DNA of 64,000 nucleotides. Origin: Sclerodactyla briareus. Lineage: Eukaryota; Echinodermata; Holothuroidea; Dendrochirotida; Sclerodactylidae. The stretch covers positions 124,001 through 188,000 of the forward strand of contig JAODTK010005232.1 of assembly GCA_026419785.1 (NCBI GenBank), written 5' to 3'. Below the pieces are notes generated by a model. It saw only the letters and a list, made by a program, of their open reading frames with translations. It was not told the DNA's origin and searched no databases. Within the stretch, counting starts at the first letter, position 1. The number at the start of each line of letters is the position of its first letter. Shown piece by piece: positions 11,901 through 26,900 of the stretch. The position numbers and the translations under genes are program-made.

Positions 11901-14900
11901 GACGAATGTGAGAGTGGGCTCAAACTGACCGCAAAAGGATGGGGGACAGAATGAATGAAAATGAAGCCACGCACGAAGCGAGGCGAGGACCTGGGGGGAG
12001 CCCAGCAGGGAGCAAAAGGCTTCGACCGCAGACACAGAGGGCCTATGCAACACACGAGTGCGAGAAAATGGCGCTCGCTCGCAAACGAGCGGAACTCGAT
12101 CGCACTGGGAAACGGGACTACTTTTGCACCGTCCAAACGGTTTAATTGGGAAGAGAAAATGATACATCACCGGATTTCCACGAGGAAGGAGGACAAAGGC
12201 TTGAAAGCTAATTGAGTTGATGAAATGATCACGAAATAAAGGGCAGGGCGATCTCAATACAACCTGTGTGTTTGAGTCGGACCAAAAAGATTAGTTAATT
12301 CGCATTTGGTGGCGTTAACCCGCTACGTGTAGTCGGGTACGGTATTTTAGAAACGCCGAATCCAAAAGTTTTGTTGGTGGTATTTAGGTCCGATATTTTG
12401 GGCAGTTGATGCCAAAATGCATTAGTGTTATGATTCCGCAAAGGTAGGTAGCTTTCTGAGTACATATGTATGTTTTCTTAACATGATATTCAAAATTCTA
12501 ATGAGATATAGGGCACATCAAATGTATCCTAAAAGAGAGACGTTTTGGTTCACAAACTGTAAGATTCCCATGTCTTTACGCAGTTTGAATATCAAATGCG
12601 TCCAAGTTAAATTGGGGAAAACTAAATCTTTCGCGACCGGCGCTTGATTAATACGTGACGCTTGCAAAGCTCCGCAGCTCCGGTCTCTGCTAACTGACTG
12701 TCCAGCCTCAGCCTCTAGCTAGGGTTCGCGTTACCGTTAATCGATTGTGTTGTTATCGTGGGTCATCACCTACTGTTTTCAGGCGCAATGCTAATTGCTC
12801 CCCAATTCCACTGCGTGCTACCAACGATACCAATCCAAGTACCGACGCACGAACCTCCCGCACACACTTTAACTTCAATAGGATTTTCCCATTGGCTCTG
12901 TGATTTAATGAGGGTTATTTACGATAGTCGATCAGCGATACTGCAATATAATTTGTCGCTAGCCTACAATGCCTACGAATGAACAACCGATGACAATTAG
13001 ACAATTGGTGGTTAAAACAATCATACATGAAGGTTTGGCATTGATTTGGTGGCTTTATTTTACAACTAATTTTAGATAGTGCCTTGCGTCGGTTTTCTTG
13101 CTAAAATATCACAGTTACATTAGGGCTTACTGGTAATTGGACCAGCGACCCTGTTTCGGCGGGCTGGGCTTACTTCACGGTAAAGGAGTTTCACGGAGAT
13201 GTTTGAAACATCCGTCTGGTCTATCACTAGATTTTACAAAAAAAACTGCGGGGAAAAGAATATACTTTCGCCAAATCGCCTGTGAGACTGTCAGTCCTGA
13301 ATGTGATAACAAGAGCACCAATTGTGTTGTAGCTCAAACTCAATAAATGCTCATTATTTCACTTCAGAATGATCAACAAGGAGCATTTTAACTTACAGGA
13401 ACTTTTCATGTGCATGCTGTTTGATTCTTTAACTTTCCTTGACCGATCCGCGATTTGGTCAATGATTGTTATTTCATCCCCTCAGACTCATACACACCTG
13501 AGTTATAAGAAAAAAATGTTAATAAATATTAATATTAAGTCTTTTGAAAGTCTGTGACACTTCTTCTGGGCCCACAATTCCCTTTGGTTTTTTTTATTAG
13601 TTGGCGTTGTATCGAGAATTTTTTAGCGTTCTAGGTTAGAAAAGCAGGTCCCAGTCAGTACTCATGGGGTGTTGCCTTGACTCCATATTGGATGAATAAT
13701 AGGAGTATGTTGGTTATATTACGGCAGGCTGCCAAAACCCATCACCGTGGTTGGTCGAAACGTCCTGGATACAGGTTAGCTGAATGTGTACTTGGCTGAA
13801 ACGGTTGTTGGACAAAACTTCTAGAAAGCAGTGTTCAAACTCTAGGCATATCCTAGATGTCAACCAAAGAAATAGTTTGGGCCATACAGGATGCCCTTGC
13901 GACGCCTATTTACTAGTCCGCAACAGAGGACTGAATACTCCCAATGTAAACCATGTCCTTTTATTTGGAAGTGTGTGTGAACCCACTGAACAACAGTCGG
14001 TCATTGAGGACTTAACTGTACTGACTACTGTAGTTCATTTTACCAGTTTCCTCATTTAGCCCAACTTTAGCCTCCCGCCAAGGCTTCACTATTAACAATA
14101 ATACTATGGATCGTCCCCTCCCGCTATTTTGGGAAATTTAGACATTCCATATCATTTTGTAAACTTTTACTTGTTCAGAAACGATGTTTCAAGAGGTACA
14201 AGTCGATAACACCCCCGACCCCCCAGTGTCCGCGTGGTTGTCACACGATCAATGGTTTTTCTGTTGGTCACAATGCAAACAATTACCATGCATTCCAGGT
14301 CTTGCTCCAAGATTTTTGTATTAGCATGTAACAGGACGACTTAATAAATAGTGAACAATTTCAAAAATTCATAGGAACTGGTTTACACATGTCTACCGAA
14401 GGCGTCTATGTATGGTGGAAATATGACTAAAATTGCTGACTTATGCAAATTAGACAAAATTTCAAACTTTCATTGACCTATTTTCTTATATATATATTTA
14501 GTTCAATAAAGATCTCAGAACCAATGGGGTACCACATTACACATTTCATGGGAATCAAAACCACTGAACATTTGCTGAATGAAGCAAATTATACACACCT
14601 GAATAACCCCCAGTGACTCGAGTCAATGTTAAAATAAATTGGGAATGTGAAGGTAGAACACATGCATTCAAGCTTCATAAAAAAATCTAACAAACTTGAA
14701 ATTTGGAATGAATATGCAAAAAAAGCTGAATAACTTCCAAGTCTAAGTGAGGAATGTTGGAAGGTAAGGTTAAGTCATATCTACAAAGTTTCATGGGAAT
14801 CGGCAAACTTTTATATATGCATAAATTATGCAAAGTGGACATTATGTTGAATGACTCCAGTGACCGGAATCCATGATGAAAAAGTTGGAACTGAAGGTAA

Positions 14901-17900
14901 ACCGTACCCACCAGGTTTCATTAAAATCCAACCAACTTCATGAATTTGCATTAAATTATGCAAAGTAGACACATCGGATGACTCCATTGACCCTGTAGAA
15001 TCACTGTTAAAAAAATTCAGGACGGGAAATTTAGACCATATTAAAGTTTAGGAAATATTACAAACTTTGAAATTTCACTACATTAGGCAAATAGACAACT
15101 AATTAGCAATTTTACACTGTAAATCTAATCAGTTCATCGACCATATCCTTCGCTATGTGCCAACCAAACGGTCACCATAGCAATTACGGTTCATCTGTTA
15201 ATCTTGCGAAATGAGCTTAAATCAGTCAATAATCTAAAATCGGGTAATTACCCGCCGTTATAGTGAGTTTTGCGGCCCAGAACTAGCCAGATGGTGTTCA
15301 CACAACCTTGATACTTATACAAAATTTCGTCAAAATTAGCCGCACTGTTCAGAGAAATCCTGCTAAAAATAAAAGTTTTGTCAGGTCAGGCGAAACGAAA
15401 ACGGCATGATTTGCATTTGCATACTGTAAGTATACCACACGGTACCTGTGTGTATTAAATTGGTGTTACACAGTTGTCAGGGATTGGGCCGAGGAGTGGG
15501 TCAGATCAATTGCAAATGTCATCACAAATCTCATTGTTAAAAAAAACATCTAAACCTACCTACAAAAAAACCTTTTTGACCCCCTCCTAATCCCTGACCT
15601 CACTCCTAATACCAATCTCAACAGCCTCCCTCTTGGTCAAAGTTTGTCTCCACGATCTATGACTAGGCACAAGTACATTGGGGTGTACATGCCAATGGGG
15701 ATTAATGCTACCCATGCAATACCGTCTCCGGAATCCATCCCATAGCTACGAGACTGTTGCCGAAAGGGTAAATCTTTCAACGACAACAATTTTGGGCCTA
15801 GTGAAGTCTTTCCAGGCAAATGTTATTTTGTGTGAATGAATACGAAAACAAAATGGTAATTTTCATGGTTCTAATAATTCCACGAGGTAGCCAGCAGTAG
15901 CCTAAGCTACTGAAATTGCTATGATTGTACAGGGACCACACTAGCCTAGATCAGAAAGTGAATATCTAAAGACACCCTGCCAAATAAACATGATTCAATC
16001 TTTTGTGAAAGTGTTTGTATCAACCCATCTTAATGCCTGTTTCATTATCTGATGATTTTCAAATGTTTCAGAGGGCAGATTTTAATGTTCTGTACAGTGA
16101 ATTTGGTCCATTCCACATGGTTAATATAGAGTGTGTACATGCATGTTCTGCAGGGAATCATGGACAAGATTCATGCCCGGTTGTAGAGTGAGAATTAAAT
16201 GGTTAGTGGTTTTTCTCATGTCCTGCGTGTTACCCGATGTATGACACAGACAAAACAGGGTTCCGATACTCAGCGCATCTCCCAACCAGGAGCTCGTACT
16301 AGTGTGACCTACTAATCGATAGACTAGTAGTAATGCTATACTAGCTAATTGGCCTAGGATACATTAGGGTATAGCGGTCAAAGCTACGAGCCCCTGTGCT
16401 TCAAACCTGGCCTGCGAAGTATGTCCAAAATTCTTGATTTCAAGGGTCTATTGATCGCCGTCTTACTTAAAACTTATCAAGTTTCCATCTTTAAAATATA
16501 TCCTTCATGGATCAAAGTCACATATCGACTAGGTACTATAGGAAAGGACCTTACTAATGGAATAGCCTTCTTAAACTTAGCCCTTCTCAGGTGCCTATGC
16601 GAATCCTCGGCCGTCCAGCAATTTGGCACTTCCGGTTGAGGGTATGCAGACAATGCAATCTACGAGTAAACAGCTAGATGGCGAGGTCAGGTCTCCGAGT
16701 GAAGATGGAGAAATGAAGAGGATCATGGGACATAGTCACTTTTCCATGAAATGAGCCTCAAGCTACCGCAGATAACATTGACATGCAGCAAATTTTGTGA
16801 AAAATGCTAGAAGAAGCCACTTGCGAGAAGACAGTCAGAATGCCAATTGAAGAACATCCAATCATATCATAGCGGAAAATGCATTTTGTAGATTTAAACA
16901 AAAGTAGTCCATCATTTCCCTTTAATGGCCTTGACCTTGACCTTCACAAGGTCAAAGTTGTCCCAGGGGTCAATATGAATATGTTCCAAGTTCGGTCCAA
17001 TCCATCAAAGTAGGGACTGTTTAGGGCCAATAATTACTTTTTGTAGCAAGATGTTATGTTTAACTCTAATGGCATTTGATGACGTTCCATCAAAAAATCT
17101 GTGAACAATCTGAAAGGAACACTACCAAAGGAACATTATGACCTGCGTTTCAAGACCATCCAATGCTTTTTGTAGAAGAAGATACATTTTGTAATTTTGA
17201 ACAAAATGGCCAATTGTGAGGCTTTATGAATTGAACCTGACCTCACAAGGTCAGAAATGTCCTCGTGGTCAATGATCATTATGTTCAAGTTTGGTCAACA
17301 TCGATCAAAGACTGATAACTGGCACCGAAAAAGGCAATTGGTGGGAAGCCCCAAAATTTGTGGACACACTGGAAGTAGTAGATAGACAGATTAGATAGAT
17401 AGATAGATAGAAGACTGGCGATCACAATAGCTCAACCAGACTAGCTGGTTTGAGCTAAAAAACAATGTGACAATTGTATGTTTTACATCCTGACGACAAC
17501 CATATAATAATGATGTGTCGCGAAAATTCAGGCCTTGTTGCTTGAGGTGACCATGCAATCAGTTTTATCTTGAGAAAATTGCAGTCATAGGATCAATATT
17601 TCAACTTTTCAAGGCTGGTACATGCAGCCTAAAACATAAGGAAAGGGCCGTTTACGGCCTCTGGGGGGGCGTAAAACCCAATCATCCTAGATTGTTGTCA
17701 AGCATAGGTCCCCCTCAGTCTCTCATAGGTGGTGCACAGTAATCGTAAGGTCAGCGACACCTCCCAATCCAATCATTGCATGGTTAAACATGTCCACTTC
17801 ACATTTTGTAAACATCCCATTATTCATAGCCCTATAAAGCCATCACAAACTTACATTAGAATTCTCAAATTATGTCTTGATTAACATCCGAATAGTTTAA

Positions 17901-20900
17901 GGTTAAGCTAATTGACAGATTTCAAGGTCTGCCATCCAATGACACACATTCTGAGTAAAAACTTTACTATGTACTCTTATCTAACGAAGAATCGCTAACA
18001 AAACATATACTCTTTCAAACGGCTAAGGAGACTCCTGAGAGGTTCCCTTGAGCAAAAAATACACGCATTTAGATTAGGACATACCTTGATATCGACGTCT
18101 AGAACGACTCGTGTTCGGATGATCTGGTCCTTCATGACCTCATCTAGCAACACACAGATTTAATCTGCAGATCTTCAAACTTACAGATATACCCGAACCA
18201 GGAGAGGCTCTGTCACTAGAAGGAATGAAAATGTCGATGAATGGATATAAAAATGGGACAAATGGTACAAAACATATTATGACAATAAAATTCCAATATT
18301 AATGTTAGTGTTGGAAGAATCAGAGTAAATCTTGATGAACAACACACCCTGAAGTGAACAAGCAGCCAGTGTATGAGGGGCATTCTTTAAAACGGCATGG
18401 TCTGATGTTTTGGCATTATGGCTGTTTCTCAGGTTGTACTTTGTCTGAAGGAGATTTGAGCTGACCATGACGAGGATGTTCTTTTCTCGGATATGTTATA
18501 CACATGTTTGCATCTCTGACGACCACAATATGAACTCTGGCAACCAGAGATTAAATAGGTTTGGTTTGTTCTTCCAAATAATAGCTCATCAGGCCCCTTC
18601 GATGTCCCTTGTCCTTGAATCCCTGACACCCGGTAGGTTCATAGTCCCATTGATCTCATGAATGAGTATGATAGTATCAACTGAATGCTAAGAAAGCTTT
18701 TTTTTTTTTTTCAAAGAACAGTTAATTATGCCCTGCATTCACCTTGACCTTACATCCCCGCACACCAGTGCATCACTTGTTCATGATAACACTGACTGGG
18801 TATGCTAGTGATCCAAACTGATCTGTGGGCTTCCTGAGCTGATTCAGAATATCACCCAGTCTGTTGATTCCACCATCAGCAGCAGTGGTGCCTTCATATG
18901 TATATGTTCAATGGATAGATCCCTCTCTCAATTTTGTTTGGTCCTCACTGGTTAGCAAATGTGTGCAGTGAACTTTGGCAGAACAGTTATGGTAAAGTGA
19001 ATTCAGAGCTCACTACTGGTGGTGACTGCATGGCTTCCTGATAGTTGAGTGGAGGGAGGGTCTGCAGGGGAGGTGACCCACACCCTTTCGAGATATTTCT
19101 GATTAGTTCAGGGTCCCAGATTACAATCTGGTTTTACCTTGGCTGAAACATCAGCGTCAGGAATATTTATATTTTTTTTCGAGTAAAAATATACAAACAA
19201 ACAGGAAAAGCCGCATCTCAAAGACTTTCACCTGGAATGACATAATTCCCCTGTAAGATCTTCAAATCCCCCCCAGAGGACCGCCCCCCCACTCCTCTCC
19301 TGGGAAGCACTGCTCTCTAATAACATATCTACCTCTTTTAGTCGTTTTCTAAGGCCATGGTTTGCCTCTTTAGAGCTAACAGTGGTTTTCTAGTAAAACT
19401 TCTCAACCATAATGACATTGGCCTATCTTGATCTTCGCTCAATTTTCTTTGTTTTCAGAACTCTTCATGAAGAGAAAACCCTATTTTCCAAGTCCAAAGA
19501 CTTTATAACAGGATTGAAATAGAGTTCGGTGAACAAAACTGAAATAGCAGGTTTTCTTCAACTTCGTGTTTACCCTCACCTCAGGGTCAAGATTTCTGAA
19601 GATATACATTCTGGTCTTCTCCATCATAGCAAAGAGCTCAACGTTATCCTCTGCCCACCTCATGTCCCACACATCCTTCCTCTCAAATCAGCGCTGACCT
19701 ACGACCTCTTGACCTTCAGGGTTGACCCACTTAGCCTCAAGGTCAAAGAAGGTCAATATACCAGAGATATCGATGATTGCCAGTCGACTGGTAATGGAAG
19801 AATAGGAAACAAATTTCTGTGAGGAGACAAGTGGGTACATGGACCGCTATATAGTCTTGCTTTTCTCACAATCAAGTGGTGGTTGTTTCATTTTGCATTT
19901 AGTATCTTTCAACTATCCTGATCTTAGAAATCAGAAGAGAGAGAATTGCCAGTAAGTAGATAATAACAGCATAATCTAAAAGCATATAGAGGTGGGTAAA
20001 GTTTGCAGGCCTCCAGCAAGTTGGGGGAAAATTTTTTATAAATTTATTTTTATTTCATGGAGATGTTTATGCTTATTATGCCACGTTTGCGATTTTTTGG
20101 GCAATTTTATGCCATATGTATGTAAATTGCTATTTGTTGAGAACCACACCTGTTTGGACATAGGGTATCTGTAACCGTCCCAAGCCCCTGTCTGGTTAAT
20201 AATTGTCACATTTAATGTCCTTTTTCATGCAAGTTCTTCCACTGTTCTAGGATACTGAGAACAACTGCTTCAGTGCTATAGCCCCGGGAAAAAGACATGT
20301 GGCATAATGCATGCATATCAAGCTGTCCACTTTGTAACGCCTGCACAGATGCTAGTCCTCGCCATGTCCTCTTTCTCAATGGCTTTCCAGAATGCAATAT
20401 GCACATGGTGAGGGAACATACTGGACTATCCTGATTTCTTTCGTCGCAAGTTACCGCGCGTTTCTTTCAACAAAAAACTAACAATCAGATCACCCATACC
20501 AATATGCAGGAGGTACTTTTGTAGCCCTCTTCATCATGTGACCACTCCTTGAATTGCATACCATCTCTTCTGTTTTACAGTGGACTCCGAAAAAAAACAA
20601 ACACGATCTGCAAACAAATCACACCCTTTCTCTTCTTGGATCAGTACAGTACTGCTGTATCCATCATACTGCTGCTTTATCTGCGAGGTTGTGGTTTCAT
20701 CCACCTTGAAGGCAATGGAATGTTCTAATGTTCACGATCACCACGTCGTTAAGATATGGCTCTATGCCAACTGGACCCATACTTCATCTTTGTCTGTCCT
20801 TGTTATGGTTCTTGCGAATATCAAATCAGGGAACATACTCTGAAGCGCTCTGCATCATCATTTGTGCTTGCTAAGGCGTAGGTGGACATCAACAACTTTT

Positions 20901-23900
20901 AATGCTTTGACAGCTTCAACCTTCAGAATGATTCATCTTTTATCAATTATGCTACCTTCAGAACGTTGGGGACCTTTTATGCCTGACTGACTGTCCTTTC
21001 ACAAGTCTCTTTAAGCTGAACCTGCTTCCATGTGATCATTCATGAGAAAGATCAGAGCCACCAATTCTGAATTTCTTCTTACTAATAGTACAGTAAGGCA
21101 CTGGTGGTATCACCTTCGACACTCTTGACCTAGGGAATTCTCCCACCCAAAATTTCACAGTAAGTTGTCTGTTCTATTCTATTGGCAATTCACCCTCTGG
21201 ATCTTCCTGAAAAAGTGAAGAAGACCTATTCCATAAAATTCAATTGTTAGTGATCACACCAACCCAACATTGGGTGTGGAGTTTGTTGAGCAAAACATGA
21301 ATGAAATTCCTCTGCCTCTTCACATTTTGGACAGCATTGAATTGAAGGATCAGGTCAACTATCCTAATGAAGTTCGGGACTGACGTAGGAAGCCTACCGA
21401 GCTAGCCTAATGCATGGATATGACAAGAAACCAAGAGCAATGTGGTGCAGTAGTTCCAAACCATGTTATGGCAGCCATCTTGGATGTTCAATGCCACGTT
21501 TTATGAAATAAAACAGTCAACCACAGCTCTGCTCCTGAACACAACAGTTTGGAGTTGACTCTATCTATATAGTAGAGTGATAACATGTGCTAACATTTGC
21601 AAATCAAACCTGGCTCAGATGGCCTTTCCCGCATGCCAAACACAGGGAGCAGTAGTTTGAAACTATGATAAACACAGGAAACTATGCATTTGCCTGATCA
21701 AGTTAAGATTAAAAAACATGAGGAGTGCTAGGCCCATGCCCGTCAAATTACTACAGAAAGATGATGCAGTAATAATTTGCTGTCAATATGGGTAATACTT
21801 TTAAAATGGCAATTAAGAAATGACCCAAGATCTGGTGACAATTCGATGTGGTAAAGTATTTACTGCTAAATCATGCCACAAGCATATACCCTGGTTTGAC
21901 ATAAACAGAGCATCAATGTGCTGTAGCTCGTATTATCAATATATTAAAAGACAATGCAGGCTTGGTTACACAGCGGTTATTATTATGGAGAACGGAAAAC
22001 TGTATCTATAGGTCCAAACCCCATTTCAATACGATGTTCCTATGTAGATTATTGGCCGTCAAAAGATTGAGCAATTCGGCAGCGAAACTTGTGGGAGAAT
22101 CCCAATGGTGCAATAACGCTGAAGTCACACATGGACAACAACGGTAATTAGTTTTATTTGACTTGGTTCATTTGTGAAATAGTCAACATTTATCAGTCAA
22201 GTTCGGTAGTCTTTCTCTAACCACAGTACTATCAACACCTAACCACCCACGACAGCAATCCTCTCCCCTAGACTAAATGTTTTCGAAGTGAAATTAATGT
22301 TTGAGTTTCAATAGAAAACACAGAATGTTTGCCAGGGTTGTGCAAGGATGCATCATTCATTATTGCATGATGGGATGCATTTCGCATCGTGCGCAATACC
22401 ACATGCTTCACACATGCAACAAACTCAGATGACTGTAACTCTGTGTTTGTAACGGAAAGTCTATGAACTTCCGGTTTGGACTGAGGCATTCAGTTTTTAT
22501 CCAGATTTAAATAGCCTGTGTGAATCATCCCTGCAGTTGCCCTTTCGTTGAATGTTAATGGGATGAGGTTGACAAAAATGTTACGGTCAATCAGCCTACC
22601 CATCAACCTAGAAGCCTGATTGCTTGATAGCCCCAATTGTCTTTCGACAACTTTGCATGAAATTGGGAACCAAATAGTCAATTATATGACTGACAAACTA
22701 TGCAAGAAAGCCAACTTCATCTGTAAAAGCAAGCAGCAAGGATTTTGTTGTATTTTCACAAATGAGTATTCAATTGCCTCAATTCCCGAACACACCCCAC
22801 GTGCACCCGTGACGGACAATTACCCAACCCGGTCAATTCCCCCTCAACGGAATGTTTTTTTGTGGTCAGAATTAGGGTCAGGAATAAAATTGTCCGGTGG
22901 GAGTTTGTCCGGGAACCGTCTGGGCCACGGTCAGTGATGGCATCTGAGCAAATACATGACTCTCCAACTATTAGAGAAGCAGTTATTTGACCTTTTCACC
23001 CCCAAAAATAACCATTTAGGGTCCAAAGTGAGAACTAGATGACCAATGACCCCATTTCAGCAGACATCCCACATGTACCATTGAGTCAGTGATGACATGA
23101 CGATATCATAATAAGTCCAAATCAATCTATAGGCGAATCATTTTGACTGTTGATCCCAAAATGGACCCTTTGTGCCCCCTAAAGGACCCTTGACCCCAAG
23201 TTCCTGAACACCCCATATGCCCCACAGGTCGTGAGGACATTGACACCATATCATGATCACCCCATTCAATCTGAAGAAAGAAAGCATTTTTGGCCGTGTG
23301 ACCCCAAAATAACCTTTGGTGGTCAAAAATAACCCTAACGATCTTTGATAAATCCCTGAAACACCCTATCGGTATTGACAGTTAATGACATATTACTGAC
23401 CATTATAGACAAAATACGATTAATGCAGGAGAGCATTGGCATATTGTCACAAAATGGCCCAAAAACTGACCCCTAGATGACCTTTGACCTCAATTTTTTA
23501 AACACCCCAGACGGGACCTTCACTTGGTCTCCTTTGACCAGTTGTTCATCTTATCCATGAAAGAATGGAGAGAGGAGAGGAGCATTAACCAATGGTTGAA
23601 TGGCAGTATAAGATCAATACTATATGTCAGCTTATACCACCATGCAGCTCTATACTCAATCTAATAATTCACAATAATAGCTGCAGTGATTCAAACGAGG
23701 TGGGTATAACTGATACTTCTCTAAGGGGGCATTAGACTAGGAAGGAGGAGTGCTTAGAACAGGGAGATAAGGGTGGAAGGTGATAGAATCTTTTATAAAT
23801 TAGATGTAGGACATGGGTTCTGTTATTAATGTTCACATAACAGCATCAGATTAAAAATGTTTTCATTAAAAAATCTTATAGGCCTAAGTACTGTTGCATG

Positions 23901-26900
23901 AACATTGCAGTGTGCTGTCTAAAAAACATCAAGGAGAATTAAGGCAGAAGCTGTATCCCAACTGTGAGCAATGTGGAGTACATATGTAACCTACACACAT
24001 GACATTTCATGAGACATTAAGGATGAGACAGATATTTATAAGCAATAATATCATTTTTATCACAAATTTTATGATTTTTATGATTTACCCTCAATTTATG
24101 CTATTTTCTGCTATCTGCCCAGTGTCAACCATATTTTAGGAATTTTATGATTTTATGCCACTCTGGGAGGCCTGAGTTTGCCAGCCCTTAAATGCACTAC
24201 CTATAGATGGCACTAATCAGTGACCATTCTCAAATTCATTAGAAATGGTTGTTGACTATGTCTCCTATGGAAAACCAAAGCTTTGGGAAATGGACTAGTT
24301 ATAGCCTAAGTTAGCAAATTAGACACATTCTTGGCCACCAGTGACCATCTAGAATTTGGAATATCTCAGGATGAGGGTGGACAGCACTCAATTGGCCCCA
24401 GGGAATTCAAACAGACTTGAATTAGGCACATTACTGCAGGACTTAAGATCTGTGCTAAAAGAAATTCAGGACTAGAAGTAAACCATACACACCAAGTACC
24501 ATGAGACTCATTAGCATCATTTAAGTGAAATTCTGTCAAATTATACACATCGAATGACCTACAGTGACCACGACTCGATGTGGGAAATTCGGAACTGAAA
24601 GTGAACCATGAATTATGAAAGAGGAGACATCCAAATAAACTCCAGTTACCCATGACTCTTTGTTGAAACAATTCGAGGACTAAAGGTAGACCATTTTCAC
24701 CAAGTTTTGTGAGAATCCGACAGAATTTCACATTCTGCATAACTTATGCATATTGAAAAACAAATTGTACCTTGCAAGACAAAAAATATGTCACAAAAAG
24801 TCAATGTGTTACTTCATCTAGTCACGATGTTGCATGGTCAGTTCTCTCCTTTTAGAGGAACCCAGAAATGATAGGGAATGGAAAATATACCATCAGAAAA
24901 TGTTATGTTAGTTGTCTAATGAATTTCAGTCAGTAAGAGAGACTTAACAGAACTGAATTAATTAATTCATAATCAATCATTGGAGCTGAGAGTGTCTTGT
25001 AGGCTTATATCATCCGACCACCAGTCAAGAAGATTAGGTGAGTGATCACAGGTGCTCATCCCGATCAATATGGCTAGGGTCCCTTGATGTGCCTTTACTG
25101 TGACCTTCCTGAACCTGTAAACATTATTAGTTGGTTATTGTACAGTTGAAATTGAAGAGTAGTTTAGGGATATTGCATGTGGAGGTAGCTAATAGGAGTA
25201 CGTACCTTGGGTTACCATTGAGGGATATCACGGGGAGCCATGTACATACCTCGAGATACAACTGAGGTATAATTGAGCAATATGGCGTGTGAACAGTAGT
25301 TAATATGTGTGCGTACCTCGAGTTACAGTTGAGGGATAGTTGAGTGATATGGCGTGTGAACAGTAGTTAATATGTGTGCGTACCTCGAGTTACAGTTGAG
25401 GGATAGTTGAGTGATATGGCGTGTGAACAGTAGTTAAATATGTGTGCGTACCTTGAGTTACAGTTGAGGGATAGTTGAGTGATATGGTGTGTGAACAGTA
25501 GTTAAATATGTGTGCGTACCTCGAGTTACAGTTGAGGGATAGTTGAGTGATATGGTGTGTGAACAGTAGTTAAATATGTGTGCGTACCTTGAGTTACAGT
25601 TGAGGGATAGTTGAGTGATATGGCGTGTGAACAGTAGTTAAATATGTGTGCGTACCTCGAGTTACAGTTGAGGGATAGTTGAGTGATATGGCGTGTGAAC
25701 AGTAGTTAATATGTGTGCGTACCTCGAGTTACAGTTGAGGGATAGTTGAGTGATATGGCGTGTGAACAGTAGTTAATATGTGTGCGTACCTTGAGTTACA
25801 GTTGAGGGATATCGCATGAGGACGGTAGTTAATGATGTGGTTTTTTGACCAGTGTACGTGCGGGAGCGAGTAGCAGTTGAAGGTCCCAGACTCTCTGCCA
25901 ATCACCAGTAGCTTTTCTGAGGCACAGACACAACAGATCTGGTCAGTGGTTGGCTGGAAGGAGATCAAAACAGACGACAAGAATCAGAATCCAACACGCT
26001 AAATCTACCTCCTGCAGAGATTTACTAGTCAAAATGCCCAATGGATATGAAAGCCTAGTGTCAGCCATTCTACACTCAGTATGGTGAGAAATCCAATGTC
26101 AAGCAGATGTTATTTCCTTGCAGGTGTATATTATACCTTGTAAAATTTTGTGAAGAAACTTACGATCAGTGCTCAAACTCAAAGTTCCATTCAGCCTTCA
26201 TTTCGATCCTTTCCACCCACAAAGCTACCCGTACTGTAGTTTAAAAAAAAGTGTTGAAATGATAGTATTGAGTCAAAATTTGTGTGGTGAAACAAATATA
26301 TTTGTTACAGCCGGCCAGCTTTTTTGAAAATTTGAACAAACTGATCACCATTTTCTCCAAAATAGAAATGATTTGAGTGTAGTTGTGACTGAAGTTCTTC
26401 TGTAGATGAGGCATCGAACGATGGCATTCATTTTCATTATCATTGATGCTCATTTCTGAATATTGCAAAGGCTGAATGGAGCTTTAATGCCAAATGTCCA
26501 ATTTGAAATATTATCACATAATTGTTAGGATGGGTTGGCATACTTGTCAGAACACTACATTGAGGGTGGAAATAAAGTTACCAATTTGCCATCATTGGCA
26601 GAAAGACAAAATTGTTCAAGAAAATAACACCCAGAAATAAAGAGGAAGCAACTGATCTGAGAACTTACAGCGAATGCCTTACTGAAGTCCAGCATTCCTT
26701 CCCCAGCCCCAGATGGCGTGTCGTCGATGTGGTAGACCTTCTCCCGACCATCTCGCTTCTTACTGACGGCGGTGTTCACCTCCATGGCTGTCAGTTTCTT
26801 TGCTGACTTGAACTGCCAGATGTAGAATGCCTCCCTCGATGCAAGCTGATTCCAATGGGTGTTGGTGACAGCAACGTAGCAGGGCTCTTACAGGATTGAC

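Larger units (their letters stand above)
3627..12455 (-). mobile_element. DIRS-type tyrosine-recombinase retrotransposon, degenerate
   Basis: An element of about 8.8 kb (about 7.1 kb without the inner insert) lying in the 15 kb WDR35 intron, in the same sense as the gene. Reading from right to left it holds a gag-like Arg/Ser-rich region, reverse transcriptase, RNase H and a tyrosine recombinase. It is bounded by inverted terminal repeats (3669-3830 against 12280-12453) and carries an internal complementary region at 3889-3970. Such inverted ends plus an internal complementary region are the hallmark of DIRS elements, which replicate through a circle and integrate by recombinase without a target duplication. 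Its base composition is clearly more GC-rich than the intron around it. All frames are interrupted; part of this may be sequencing error. Confidence 0.9.
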
